A stretch of DNA of 64,000 nucleotides from Novosphingobium panipatense (GTDB lineage: Bacteria > Pseudomonadota > Alphaproteobacteria > Sphingomonadales > Sphingomonadaceae): the NCBI RefSeq assembly GCF_002149965.1, contig NZ_MSQB01000001.1, positions 160,046 through 224,045 on the forward strand, in the 5' to 3' direction. Below the pieces are notes generated by a model. That model saw only the letters and a list, made by a program, of their open reading frames with translations, was not told the DNA's origin and did no database searches. Each line of letters begins with the position of its first letter. Within the stretch, counting starts at the first letter, position 1. Shown here one piece after another: positions 35,314-44,210 of the stretch. Made by a program: the position numbers and the translations under genes.

Positions 35314-36372
35314 TCAGCTACGGCGAATCTTCGGCCGCTTGAACCAGAAAGTCCATACCGCCAGTGTGCCCAGCAGGCCCATGGCCAGCCCCGATACCGA
35401 CATCAGCAGGCGAAAAGGCAGCTGCCCGACTTTCGCGGCGTGAAGGGGGTAGAGCATGTTGTATCCGGTGACGGTGCGCGATAGCTGCGCGGCATCGCGC
35501 GATGCCACCATCCGTCCGCTGTCGGCGGCGAACCAGACGGTGGTGCGGCCGTTGGGAAGCCATTCGCCGGACCCGCGCATGCGTAAGGTGATGAGGCCGC
35601 TCTTGCCGCGCGGTAAGGAAAGGCTGCGCACTTCCGCATCGGGAAAGCGGGCTCTGGCCTGCCGGATCATCGCGCCCCAGTCGAGGTGGGCACCGAGTTC
35701 GGACGATGCAGCCTTGGGCGCCGCCAGGGCATGGTCGATTTCCTGCGGCGCGCCGGGACCGAACAGCACGGAGGCCAGCGGGCGAAACACCAGAACCGAT
35801 CCCGTCACCAGCGACAGGGCCAGAAGTGGCGCCGCTATCACGCCGAGATCGCGGTGGTGGCGCACGATCGAAGGCCGGGTCATGCGCGCGGGCCAGAGCC
35901 GCCATTCGAAAGTCCGCCGGGTGCGCCACCAGAGTATCGTGCCGCTGATGACGAAGAACAGACCGCAGAGACCGGCGATGCCGATCAGCGTCTCGCCGGT
36001 TTCGGCAGCGAAGAGGTGTTGGTGGAGGTCCGAAAGCCAAAGCTCCGGGCGTTGCCACTGGCTGTCCCAGCTTTCGACCGGCATGCCGGTCTGGCTGACG
36101 TAGGCACCCGCACCGTCCTTGAAGGCGAGCCGGTCCAGCCCGAAGTCGGCGCCCGCATACGTGATCGACTGGGGGCGCGCTGCCGGATCCGCCATGATTG
36201 CCTGGGTCGTGCGCGCCAGCAGGTCGGTCTGCTGTGCCTGCACGTCGCCTGCATGGGGCAGCATGATCCAGGCATCGCGATGGATTAGCACGGTTCCGGT
36301 CAGTCCCAGCGTCGCCAGGAGGAGGCCGATCAGGCCCCCCGTCCAGCGATGCAGGGTATCCAGCAGCTTCAT
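35314..36372 (-). CDS. PepSY-associated TM helix protein (siderophore/iron-uptake associated)
   Basis: Inner-membrane protein of 352 residues with the layout of PepSY_TM proteins: an N-terminal helix (TGGLIGLLLATLGLTGTVLI), a periplasmic PepSY region, LWLSDLHQHLFAAETGETLIG before two mid helices (LIGIAGLCGLFFVISGTILW, then APLLALSLVTGSVLVF), a second PepSY region and a C-terminal helix. Such proteins are commonly encoded beside siderophore TonB receptors, and some act as ferric-siderophore reductases. Its start shares one base with the receptor stop (TGATG), so the two are coupled and the role is likely in the same uptake step. Confidence 0.88.
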   Translation of the reverse strand: MKLLDTLHRWTGGLIGLLLATLGLTGTVLIHRDAWIMLPHAGDVQAQQTDLLARTTQAIMADPAARPQSITYAGADFGLDRLAFKDGAGAYVSQTGMPVESWDSQWQRPELWLSDLHQHLFAAETGETLIGIAGLCGLFFVISGTILWWRTRRTFEWRLWPARMTRPSIVRHHRDLGVIAAPLLALSLVTGSVLVFRPLASVLFGPGAPQEIDHALAAPKAASSELGAHLDWGAMIRQARARFPDAEVRSLSLPRGKSGLITLRMRGSGEWLPNGRTTVWFAADSGRMVASRDAAQLSRTVTGYNMLYPLHAAKVGQLPFRLLMSVSGLAMGLLGTLAVWTFWFKRPKIRRS

Positions 36373-38513
36373 CAGAAACGGTAGTCCCAGCCCAGCGTGA
36401 AGTTGCGGCCGCGTCCGGCGAAGAAATGCGCGTTGTCGGTCGGGCGAACGGTCTGGGTGTAATAGTCGATGTAGAACTTGTCGAAGATGTTCTGCGCCGC
36501 CAGCGTGAGTGCGCCGTAGCCGGTATCGTAACGCAGGCTGAGATCGGTGACGTTGTAGCCGCCGAAGCTATAGGTATTGTCCCAGTTTCCGGGCGAGCGT
36601 TCGAACTTGCGGGAAAGATAGAACTGCGTCTGCACCCGCGCGGAAACCGGTCCGTGCTGGTAGCTGGCGGCTAGGTTGAGGCGGTCGGGCGAAATGTTCG
36701 CGCCGTCGAGATCGCGATCGACCGAGAAGACGTCGTCGTCCGAACCGTCGGTGCGTCCGATCAGGTGTGCATAGCCGGTGGAAAGCACCAGTCCCGGGAT
36801 GGGGGTCTTGGCCGAAAGGTTGAGTTCCAGGCCCTGGATCTCGACGCGCTGGCGCTGCACTTCGAACACGCCGCCGGTCTGCACCAGCAGCGATCCGTTC
36901 TTGCTGGTCGACCAGAAGTAGGCGGCGCTGGCGTCAAGCGGGCCGCGCTTCACTTCCACGCCGATTTCGCGGTTGTTGGAGACGATCGGTTCGATGTTCA
37001 CGTAGTTGTCGATGTCCACGCCGGGCTTGTTGACGGCGCGCGCGATGCGGCCGACGTCGGGCACGGTGTAGCCTTCGGCATAGCTGGCATAGGCGCGGAT
37101 GCCGGGAACGGGTTCCACGATCACGCCGCCGTTGAACAGCGTATCGTTGAAGCGCGGGGTGCCGCCGTCCACATCGAAGCCGCCGCCGTAGCTGGCGAGG
37201 GTGTGATAGTCCGGCACCTTGATGCGCACGTCCTCGTGGCGAAGGCCGCCCGCAAGGCGCAGCTTGTCGCCCAGCAGCGCAAGGTTGAACTGGGCGAACG
37301 GCGCCAGGCTACGGTAATCGGCAGGCGGCACCCAGGTCCGGTCGGTCGCAATCAGGCGCTGCTCGGTCTTGTCGAACAGCAGGTCGAGGCCGACCGTTGC
37401 CGTCAGCGCCTCGAAGCCGGGGATCTGGCGTTCGTAGGAGAACTTGCTGCCAAATTTGCGGCTGCGGTTCTGCGACTGGTCGAACAGGGTCCCGATCGGC
37501 GCGATCGAGGCATCCTGGAACGTGGCGATCGGGGCGATTTCACCGCCGTAAGTGTCGCGCGAACGGTTGAAGAACGCCTGGAGCATGAGGTTGCCGCCCC
37601 AGAGCGCGCTGTCGGTATAGGTCAGCGCGGCGCTTTCGGTACGATTGGTGGCGGGTACGCCGGGTGGCGTGCCGCGAACCGAAGTGGTCGGAATGTCCTT
37701 CGTGTAATCGCCGTTGGCGGCAACGAAATCGCCGTCGCCCTTTAGCTCGAAGCGGCTCAACATCAGGTCGAGCCGGGCCGTGTCGGAAACCGCATAGCCG
37801 AAGCGGCCGAACAGCGACCAGGAGCGGCTGTCCTGGGTTTCGCCCTGGGTGAGGTCGGTGCCCACCCGGTCGCCGTGGCCGTCGTAGAACACCCCGCGCT
37901 TTTCGAAGGCCGCGCCGACCATGGCGTCGAAACGACCGCCGCGCCAACCGAGAAGACCTGCCGCTTTGCCGCCGATTCCGTCGCCATGGAAGCCGGTGTC
38001 CGCGTTGCCCTGCACCAGCACGCGGCCCGAAATGCCGTCCTGCCTGGGCGGACCAGCGGTGACCTGGTTGACGATGCCGCCGGTGCCGCCGATCCCCTGC
38101 AAGGCGTTCGAGCCGTAGATCACTTCCACGCGGTCCACGAAGAACGGGTCGATAGTGAACCCGTCGCGCGCGCCATCGCGCAGCGGTGCGGTCTGCGGGA
38201 TGCCGTTGATGGCATAGAGCGGCGAACGTCCGCGCAGGGTCTCGCCCGCGCCGGAAAGTTTCTGGCGGGTCGGCGAGAAGGACGGCGTGAGGGCCGAGAC
38301 CGCATCGACCACCGATCCGCCGATGGCGACCTGCTGGTTGAGCGTCTGGTTATCGATCACATCGACGGTGAGCGGCAGGGCGTTCACCGGCAGGGCGGTG
38401 CGGGCCGCCGTAACCACGATCGGTGCGTCGGGATCGATATCCTGGGCCAGGGCAGGTACAGCGCCTGCCAGGAGGGGCAGGACCAAGATGGAGCGACGAA
38501 TGGTAAGGTGCAT
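36372..38513 (-). CDS. TonB-dependent siderophore-type receptor
   Basis: Outer-membrane receptor of 713 residues. Signal peptide HLTIRRSILVLPLLAGAVPA, TonB-box-like PIVVTAART, plug (about 40-160) with FFVDRVEVIYGSNALQGIGG, then a barrel ending FTLGWDYRF, which matches the ferric-siderophore receptor C-terminal style. The start at 38513 (MHLTIRRS) is favoured by GAGGGA 7 bases upstream and by the signal peptide; an upstream ATG at 38525 is possible. It forms a two-gene unit with the PepSY protein. An iron-box-like sequence 45 bp upstream (38558-38578) suggests Fur control. Confidence 0.9.
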   Translation of the reverse strand: MHLTIRRSILVLPLLAGAVPALAQDIDPDAPIVVTAARTALPVNALPLTVDVIDNQTLNQQVAIGGSVVDAVSALTPSFSPTRQKLSGAGETLRGRSPLYAINGIPQTAPLRDGARDGFTIDPFFVDRVEVIYGSNALQGIGGTGGIVNQVTAGPPRQDGISGRVLVQGNADTGFHGDGIGGKAAGLLGWRGGRFDAMVGAAFEKRGVFYDGHGDRVGTDLTQGETQDSRSWSLFGRFGYAVSDTARLDLMLSRFELKGDGDFVAANGDYTKDIPTTSVRGTPPGVPATNRTESAALTYTDSALWGGNLMLQAFFNRSRDTYGGEIAPIATFQDASIAPIGTLFDQSQNRSRKFGSKFSYERQIPGFEALTATVGLDLLFDKTEQRLIATDRTWVPPADYRSLAPFAQFNLALLGDKLRLAGGLRHEDVRIKVPDYHTLASYGGGFDVDGGTPRFNDTLFNGGVIVEPVPGIRAYASYAEGYTVPDVGRIARAVNKPGVDIDNYVNIEPIVSNNREIGVEVKRGPLDASAAYFWSTSKNGSLLVQTGGVFEVQRQRVEIQGLELNLSAKTPIPGLVLSTGYAHLIGRTDGSDDDVFSVDRDLDGANISPDRLNLAASYQHGPVSARVQTQFYLSRKFERSPGNWDNTYSFGGYNVTDLSLRYDTGYGALTLAAQNIFDKFYIDYYTQTVRPTDNAHFFAGRGRNFTLGWDYRF

Positions 38514-38557
38514 GGCTTCCCTCATTTTTCGGCGCTCTGTAACAATCCGCGACACTG

Positions 38558-38578
38558 TTGCAAGAGATTCGCATTATC
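38558..38578. promoter_or_regulatory. Fur-box-like sequence upstream of the siderophore receptor
   Basis: TTGCAAGAGATTCGCATTATC, with TGC/GCA ends in inverted order, resembles alphaproteobacterial iron boxes of the GCAA..ATTCGCAT type. The match is partial; assignment rests mainly on its place before a siderophore-type receptor. Confidence 0.4.
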
Positions 38579-38756
38579 TGCGAGATATGGGCGCGATTTT
38601 CTCGGCCTCGGGTGACAAAACGGTCACGCTTGGGCCAAGCGGACGATATGCTCTTGCCGCGACAGGCTGTGAGATCCTGTAAAAACAAACGTTTTTGGTT
38701 GCATCGCCTCCCTGATTGGCCAAAGGCGTGCCTCTGGCGGATTTACGGAGTTTCCC

Positions 38757-40595
38757 TTGGTCGGATCATTGTCCAACCGGATCGTGGTGCTGTGCAGCAT
38801 CCTTTGTCTGATGCTGGCGGTGCTGGCCGGGCTGCTGCTCGACGGATCGGCGCAGATGCGCGGCAGCCTGACCTGGGTGACCCATTCCGCGCAAGTGCTC
38901 AAGACCGCCAACCGCGCGCTCGGACATCTCCAACAGGCGGAATCCGGCCAGCGCGGCTTCGTGCTGACGCGTGATCCCGAATTCGGAAAGGCCGTAGCTG
39001 CCGAAATCGCGGCTTCCAAGCGGGATGCCGCCGAACTCGTGCGCCTGACTGCCGACAATCCCGCGCAATCGGAGCGCTCGCGCCAGATCCGCATGCTGAT
39101 CGAGGATCGCGGCGCCCACCTGGCGGAATCGGCCGAACTCACGCGCGCCGGGGATTTTGCAGGCGCCCAGGCGCTCACCGCCAGCGGGCGGGGCCGCAAT
39201 CTCATGGTGCTGGTCGAGGCCCGCGTGGGCGATCTCCTGAACGAGGAGCGGGCGCTTTCGGTGTCGCGGATGGCGGCGGTAGAGCGCCGGCTCAACTACA
39301 TTCGCTGGCTGGTGATGATCGGCACGCCCCTTGCGGTGGTCGCCATCGCCCTGATGGCGGCGGCCCTTATCCGCCGCATTCGCCGTCCCGTCGATGCGAT
39401 GATGACGGTGATGGGCCAGCTGGGCGCGGGAGACCGCAGCGCCCGGATCGATGCCGTCATGGAATCCAGCGAGTTCGAGCGTCTGGCCGGCGGTTACAAT
39501 GCCATGGCCGAGGAACTCCAGGCCGCTGTGGCCGACCAGGTGGTCAGTGAAGAACGCCTGCGCTTGGCCAACCTCGAACTCAGCACCAACGCCGATGTCC
39601 TGCGTGAGCGCGGCGAGGTGATCGAGCTGCTCGGCGGCATGGCCCACCGCATGCAGGCCGCCCGCACCGACGAGGAACTCGCCTCGATCATCCGCGTCTT
39701 CGTGCCGCGCGTCCTGCCCGAGATTCCCGGCGCGCTCTATGCGCACAACAACTCGCGCAATCTCCTCGTGCCGATCGCGGCATGGGCGGGGATCGAGGTG
39801 GAGACGGCGGGCTTTGCGCCGGACCAGTGCTGGGCGCTGCGCCGGGGGCAGAGCCATTTCGTCGTCGAGCCGGGTTCCGACATCGTCTGCGCGCACGTTG
39901 GCGCCGAGGCCGACCACTATCACTGCGAGCCTCTGCTGGCAGGCGGCGAAGTGATCGGCGTGCTCTATCTGCGGGGCGTGGTCGGCGCCGAAAATCGTTT
40001 CCGCCTGACGGTGCTCACCGAGAATATCGCCTCCGCCCTGGTCAATCACCGGTTGCAGCGGGGCCTGCGCGAACAGACCATCCGCGATCCGCTCACCGGC
40101 CTGTTCAACCGGCGCTACATGGAGGAAACGCTCGCGCTTGAGATCGCCCGGGCCACGCGCACTGGCAGTCCGCTCAGCGTCGTCATGTGCGATGTCGATC
40201 ACTTCAAGCGCTTCAACGACGAGTTCGGCCACGAGGCAGGCGATGCCGTGTTGCAGGCCGTTGCGGCCGAGATGCGCAGCCGCTTCCGGGACGGCGATTT
40301 GGTCTGCCGGTTCGGCGGCGAGGAATTCACCATCATCGCGCCCGGCTCGTCGGCGGGGGTTCTCGCCAAGCGGGTGGAAGCCGTGCGTCAGGCGATCAGC
40401 GAATTGATGGTCAGCCAGGGCGGTCGCACGCTGGGATCGACCACGATGTCTTTCGGCATCGCGACTTGGGAAGAGAGCATGGAGCGCGATGGCTCCACGC
40501 TCGTCAAGGCCGCCGACGCCGCGCTCTACCGTGCCAAGCGCGACGGCCGCAATCGGGTCGTTCTGGATGCACGGGCGGAAGCGCTCGCCGCCTGA
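38757..40595 (+). CDS. membrane diguanylate cyclase (CHASE3-like sensor, HAMP, GAF-like region, GGDEF)
   Basis: Makes cyclic di-GMP from GTP. 612 residues: helix 1 (about 8-30), a periplasmic CHASE3-type helical domain (about 38-180, with ESGQRGFVLTRDPEF), helix 2 (about 187-210), HAMP, a coiled region, a GAF-like segment (about 285-430), then the GGDEF domain starting RDPLTGLFNRRYMEE. The active loop is GGEEF at 520-524 and the inhibitory I-site RDGD lies five residues before it, so product feedback should be intact. Start is TTG at 38757 with GGAG 7 bases upstream. No EAL domain. It stands alone; the convergent neighbour is a glycerophosphodiesterase. Confidence 0.92.
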   Translation: MVGSLSNRIVVLCSILCLMLAVLAGLLLDGSAQMRGSLTWVTHSAQVLKTANRALGHLQQAESGQRGFVLTRDPEFGKAVAAEIAASKRDAAELVRLTADNPAQSERSRQIRMLIEDRGAHLAESAELTRAGDFAGAQALTASGRGRNLMVLVEARVGDLLNEERALSVSRMAAVERRLNYIRWLVMIGTPLAVVAIALMAAALIRRIRRPVDAMMTVMGQLGAGDRSARIDAVMESSEFERLAGGYNAMAEELQAAVADQVVSEERLRLANLELSTNADVLRERGEVIELLGGMAHRMQAARTDEELASIIRVFVPRVLPEIPGALYAHNNSRNLLVPIAAWAGIEVETAGFAPDQCWALRRGQSHFVVEPGSDIVCAHVGAEADHYHCEPLLAGGEVIGVLYLRGVVGAENRFRLTVLTENIASALVNHRLQRGLREQTIRDPLTGLFNRRYMEETLALEIARATRTGSPLSVVMCDVDHFKRFNDEFGHEAGDAVLQAVAAEMRSRFRDGDLVCRFGGEEFTIIAPGSSAGVLAKRVEAVRQAISELMVSQGGRTLGSTTMSFGIATWEESMERDGSTLVKAADAALYRAKRDGRNRVVLDARAEALAA

Positions 40596-40607
40596 ACGAA
40601 GACGCCT

Positions 40608-41543
40608 TCAGTTCCTGTCGCGCATGGCGAGCATGGCTTCGGGCTCATCGGTCAGGAGCATCGAAACGCCGCTGCGCACCAGGCCGCCCCAGACGGCATC
40701 CGGCGCGCGTAACCCGTCCCGGTCGCTGCCCGCACCGACGACGAAGTTGCCGTCCAGCATGTTGACCCAGAGGCGAACGCCCAGCGATTGCGCGCGCCTG
40801 GCAATGGCAGGCAGGGCTTCGCGCGGGAGGCGGTAGGGAAGTTCTATGCCGACGGGTTTGGTGTTCCCGGCCATTTGCGCGGAGATCATTGCGGGTATAC
40901 CCTTGCCGCTGTCGTCACCGTCCTGCGTGATGACCAGGAACGGCACCTGATCGTAAGGCGCCATCGACGCCAGCGGCTGCGAGCCGATGCCGACGCGGGT
41001 CTTCAGCGTGACCTGGTTCTGGACTCCGGCCCTGCGCACGGCATCGATGACTTGCGGGTAGATCGGGTCCTTGACGTCGATGTTGAGCGCGATCCGGTCC
41101 CGGGCCAGCGCCAGCATCTCGTCCAGCGTCAGGACGTGCTGGTCGGTCGCCGCCGCGTTCTCGCCGCCCTCGTTTTCGCGGAGGCGCAGGGTCTTGAGCT
41201 GGGCCAGCGTGAGGTCGGCGACGCGGCCGGTGCCGGTCGTGGTGCGATCGACGCTTTCGTCATGCATGATGACGAGATAACCGTCCTTCGACAGGCGGAC
41301 GTCGGTTTCCATCATGTCGGCACCCATGGTCACGCAGTGTTCCAGCGCCTGTACCGAATTTTCGGCGGCGGCGGGCAGGCCGTGACGCGGCGCCGCTTCG
41401 TGGCAACCACGATGGGCGACGACGATCAGGCGGCCCCGGGGCTTGCGGATCTCGGCTATCGTCTCGTCGGGGCGGGAGGCGGCCAGGGCGGCAGTGCTGG
41501 AGGCGAGCGCGAGGGCTGCCACGGCGATTGGCATGATCTTCAT
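40608..41543 (-). CDS. glycerophosphodiester phosphodiesterase family protein, exported
   Basis: Hydrolyses glycerophosphodiesters to glycerol-3-phosphate and an alcohol. 311 residues with a signal peptide (PIAVAALALASSTAALA), so periplasmic. Family motifs are complete: AHRGCHE (first catalytic His), ENSVQAL, METDVRLSKDG (metal Glu/Asp), IMHDESVDRTTTGTG (second His), LNIDVKD and LWVNMLDG near the C-terminus. It lies 101 bp downstream of a TonB receptor gene on the same strand and is probably co-transcribed with it behind the ROK regulator, suggesting that the imported ligand contains a phosphodiester or polyol-phosphate. Confidence 0.92.
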   Translation of the reverse strand: MKIMPIAVAALALASSTAALAASRPDETIAEIRKPRGRLIVVAHRGCHEAAPRHGLPAAAENSVQALEHCVTMGADMMETDVRLSKDGYLVIMHDESVDRTTTGTGRVADLTLAQLKTLRLRENEGGENAAATDQHVLTLDEMLALARDRIALNIDVKDPIYPQVIDAVRRAGVQNQVTLKTRVGIGSQPLASMAPYDQVPFLVITQDGDDSGKGIPAMISAQMAGNTKPVGIELPYRLPREALPAIARRAQSLGVRLWVNMLDGNFVVGAGSDRDGLRAPDAVWGGLVRSGVSMLLTDEPEAMLAMRDRN

Positions 41544-41644
41544 CGGTCAATTCCATGATCGAAAGGGAGCCGCCACCTACCGAGGGCGCGGCATGGAGCG
41601 GCCCGGACGCGAATGTTCGGGCCGGGAAAGTCAGCGGGCGGCGA

Positions 41645-44134
41645 TCACCACTTCAGGCCAAGGACGAAGCGCACGTTGCGGCCCCATAGCGGGCGACCGA
41701 AGATCGCCTCGGGCGTGCCCTGGCCGGTCAATGTGTCTCCGGCGGTATTGCCTTCGGTGAAGCCATGGGCATTGGTGATGTTGTCGCCCACGACCTGAAG
41801 GCTCCACGGTCCGTGGTCGAAAGTCACGCCCGCGCTGAAATAGCCGTAGGCGGGCAGGGCCGTGGTATTGGTGACATCGACGTAGCGCTTGCCGATATAG
41901 TCGTAGCGGCCGTAGAGGCTCAGCCGGTCGCCGCTGGAGAAGTCGAAGTCCAGGCTCGGGCGGATGTTGCCGTAGATCTTGGGCTGGCGCACGATCTGCT
42001 TGCCCAGCACATCCCCGGCGTCGGCACCGGTGCTGCTGGTGAAGTTGATGTATTTCGGATCCTGCACCGTGACCGCGCCCGCGATCGAGAACGGCCCCGC
42101 CACACGCAGCAGGCCGTCGGCCTCGACGCCCTTGTCCTCGGCGGAACCGAGGAACTGGATCGGCTGATCGCTGCGGCCGGTCACCGGATTGTACGTGGCG
42201 AAGCTGGCGTTGAGCGGGTCGAACCTGGTATAGAAACCCGTGAGGTAGAGGTAGGAGCGACCGAACACCACCTTGAAACCGGCCTCGTAGAGCTTCGCCT
42301 TCGATGCCGTGTACGAAGCCCCTGCCGAGCCCACCACGGATCCGTTTGCAGGCACCTGCAACTGCGAGGCGCGGGCGTAGAGGCCGAAATTGTCCGTCAG
42401 GTCATAGTTCGCGCCGACCGTCCAGTTGGTCGCCTTGGGCTTGAACGTGGTGTTGACGATCGTGCCGGTAAAGCCGCGCGTGGCGTTGTCTGCCAGCGTG
42501 GTGGCATCGCCCAGGTCATAGGCTGCCGTGTTGCGTGAAAAGCCGGTGTAATCGTACCATTCCTGGCGCAGGCCCAGATCGATGCGCAGCCTGTCGGTCA
42601 CGCCCCAGCTGTCGGTGCCGTAGACCGCGATCATCCTGGCGTCGTACTTGCCGCCGATGAGCGAGGCGGCATTGGTCAAGGCGCCATTGTCGGTAACGTA
42701 ACCGCTGACTGAGCCGGTCGAACCATAAGCGACAAGGTCGAGCACTTGCGGCTGGTGGGCCACTTGCATCAGGTAATTCTGATAAACCCCGAAGATCGTG
42801 CTGCCCCAGGCCGCGCCATAGACGCCCACGCGAATATCGTGGCTGCCGAGGCCGGTCTCGAACTTGCGGGTGACGCTCAGATCACCTTGGCCGGAATAGA
42901 ATTTTGCGTCGGTATGGCGATACTGCGCCGACAGCACGAGGCCCGATTGGCTGTTGGGATCGTAGACGGTCGCGCCGTTTGTGCCGGCGATGGCATAGCC
43001 TAGAGACGCGACATTTCCGAATGCGGACTGCGCTGCCGAGAGATAGCCGGCGGCGAATGTGTCCGCGTCCACCGGGTTGGATGTCGTGTAGAGTGCATCG
43101 AAAGTCGAGCGGCCCTGCGTATATCCGGCCTTGGCGGAGACATGCCACTCGCCGAAATCGCCTTCGTAATCGACCTGCACATTGCCGAAGCGCATGTGAC
43201 GGCCATTGGCGAGGTCGTAGGTGTCGCTCTGGATCTGTCCGCTGCCGTCGCGATAGGCGATATTGGCGGCGCGCAGTGCCGGGGTGTCGAGCGTGCCGGT
43301 CAGCGAATTGAGGTAGGGGTTCAGGCTGACCGAAGGATCGCGCGGGTCGGCTGTGGGCAGTGAGAGATAGAAGATATTGTGATCGTTGGTGTACTGGCCC
43401 GAAACCTTGATAGATCCGTTCTCGAAATCGTGCGTCAGGTTTGCCCGGATCTGGCCGCCCTTGTCCGAGGGGAAACCGGGGTCGCGGTAGCCGTCGTTCT
43501 GGCGAAGGAAGCCGCCGACGGCGTAATAGGTGTCGTTGCCCAGCGGGCCTGACTGATAGGCGTCGAGGCGGTAGAGACCACTGGTCCCCAGTGTCACTTG
43601 CGCCTGGCCCTGCGGCGTGTCGCTGCCGGTGCGGGTGATGACGTTGGCAATCGCCGCCGCGCCGCTGGCATAGATCGGCGCCGGGCCGCCGCGCACCACT
43701 TCGACCCGCTGCGTCATCAGGTCGTTGCGGTTCATGCCGTCGCCGGAATTGAAGAAGTAACCGTCCAGATCATGGAACAGCGGCAGGCCGTCCTGCTGGA
43801 AGTAGAGGTAGCCGCGGTCGGTGGGAATGCCGCGGACGCGCGTGATGTTCTGCACTTCGCCGCCGGTCGATTCGACCTGGACGCCGGGAACGACGCTGAG
43901 AAGCTGCGCCATGCTCTGCGGGGCCAGCTTCTTGATGTCGTCTTCGGCAAGGGTGTTGACGGCGTAAGACACGTCGAAGCGGCGCTGTGCGCGGGCGGAG
44001 CCGGTGACGATGATGTCGGTGGGCTGCGCTTCCCCGTTCGCGGCGACGGTCGTTTCCGATTGGGCGAATGCGGCACCGCTGGAAAGCAGTGCGGTGGCAG
44101 CGGCATTCATCAGCAAGAATGACTTGATATGCAT
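41645..44134 (-). CDS. TonB-dependent receptor of the ROK-regulated module
   Basis: Outer-membrane receptor of 829 residues: signal peptide (KSFLLMNAAATALLSSGAAFA), TonB-box-like DIIVTGSARAQ, plug (about 45-165; KLAPQSMAQLLSVVPGVQVE, VEVVRGGPAPIYASGAA), and a barrel ending RFVLGLKW. ATG 44134 is preferred because GAGG lies 7 bases before it and the signal peptide follows directly; an in-frame ATG at 44146 would add four residues. The regulator gene ends 76 bp upstream, and a perfect palindrome fills part of the gap. With the glycerophosphodiesterase downstream it forms an uptake-and-cleavage pair; the ligand is unknown. Confidence 0.9.
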   Translation of the reverse strand: MHIKSFLLMNAAATALLSSGAAFAQSETTVAANGEAQPTDIIVTGSARAQRRFDVSYAVNTLAEDDIKKLAPQSMAQLLSVVPGVQVESTGGEVQNITRVRGIPTDRGYLYFQQDGLPLFHDLDGYFFNSGDGMNRNDLMTQRVEVVRGGPAPIYASGAAAIANVITRTGSDTPQGQAQVTLGTSGLYRLDAYQSGPLGNDTYYAVGGFLRQNDGYRDPGFPSDKGGQIRANLTHDFENGSIKVSGQYTNDHNIFYLSLPTADPRDPSVSLNPYLNSLTGTLDTPALRAANIAYRDGSGQIQSDTYDLANGRHMRFGNVQVDYEGDFGEWHVSAKAGYTQGRSTFDALYTTSNPVDADTFAAGYLSAAQSAFGNVASLGYAIAGTNGATVYDPNSQSGLVLSAQYRHTDAKFYSGQGDLSVTRKFETGLGSHDIRVGVYGAAWGSTIFGVYQNYLMQVAHQPQVLDLVAYGSTGSVSGYVTDNGALTNAASLIGGKYDARMIAVYGTDSWGVTDRLRIDLGLRQEWYDYTGFSRNTAAYDLGDATTLADNATRGFTGTIVNTTFKPKATNWTVGANYDLTDNFGLYARASQLQVPANGSVVGSAGASYTASKAKLYEAGFKVVFGRSYLYLTGFYTRFDPLNASFATYNPVTGRSDQPIQFLGSAEDKGVEADGLLRVAGPFSIAGAVTVQDPKYINFTSSTGADAGDVLGKQIVRQPKIYGNIRPSLDFDFSSGDRLSLYGRYDYIGKRYVDVTNTTALPAYGYFSAGVTFDHGPWSLQVVGDNITNAHGFTEGNTAGDTLTGQGTPEAIFGRPLWGRNVRFVLGLKW

Positions 44135-44200
44135 GGAGACCCTCATGAGCTTTCGTTCGTGAGGGGCGCTCTCGGCGCGTTTCGTGACGGTTTTAATTGC

Positions 44201-44210
44201 TTTCATGAAA
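44201..44210. promoter_or_regulatory. palindrome, candidate ROK operator before the TonB receptor
   Basis: TTTCATGAAA is a perfect 10-bp palindrome in an AT-rich stretch (44192-44215) between the ROK stop and the receptor start. The half site TTCAT recurs upstream of the divergent ROK/MFS pair (45389-45410). Confidence 0.45.

Noticed and set aside
38681..38696. AAAAAC/GTTTTT inverted repeat before the diguanylate cyclase
   Set aside because: Only six AT-rich pairs; likely chance.
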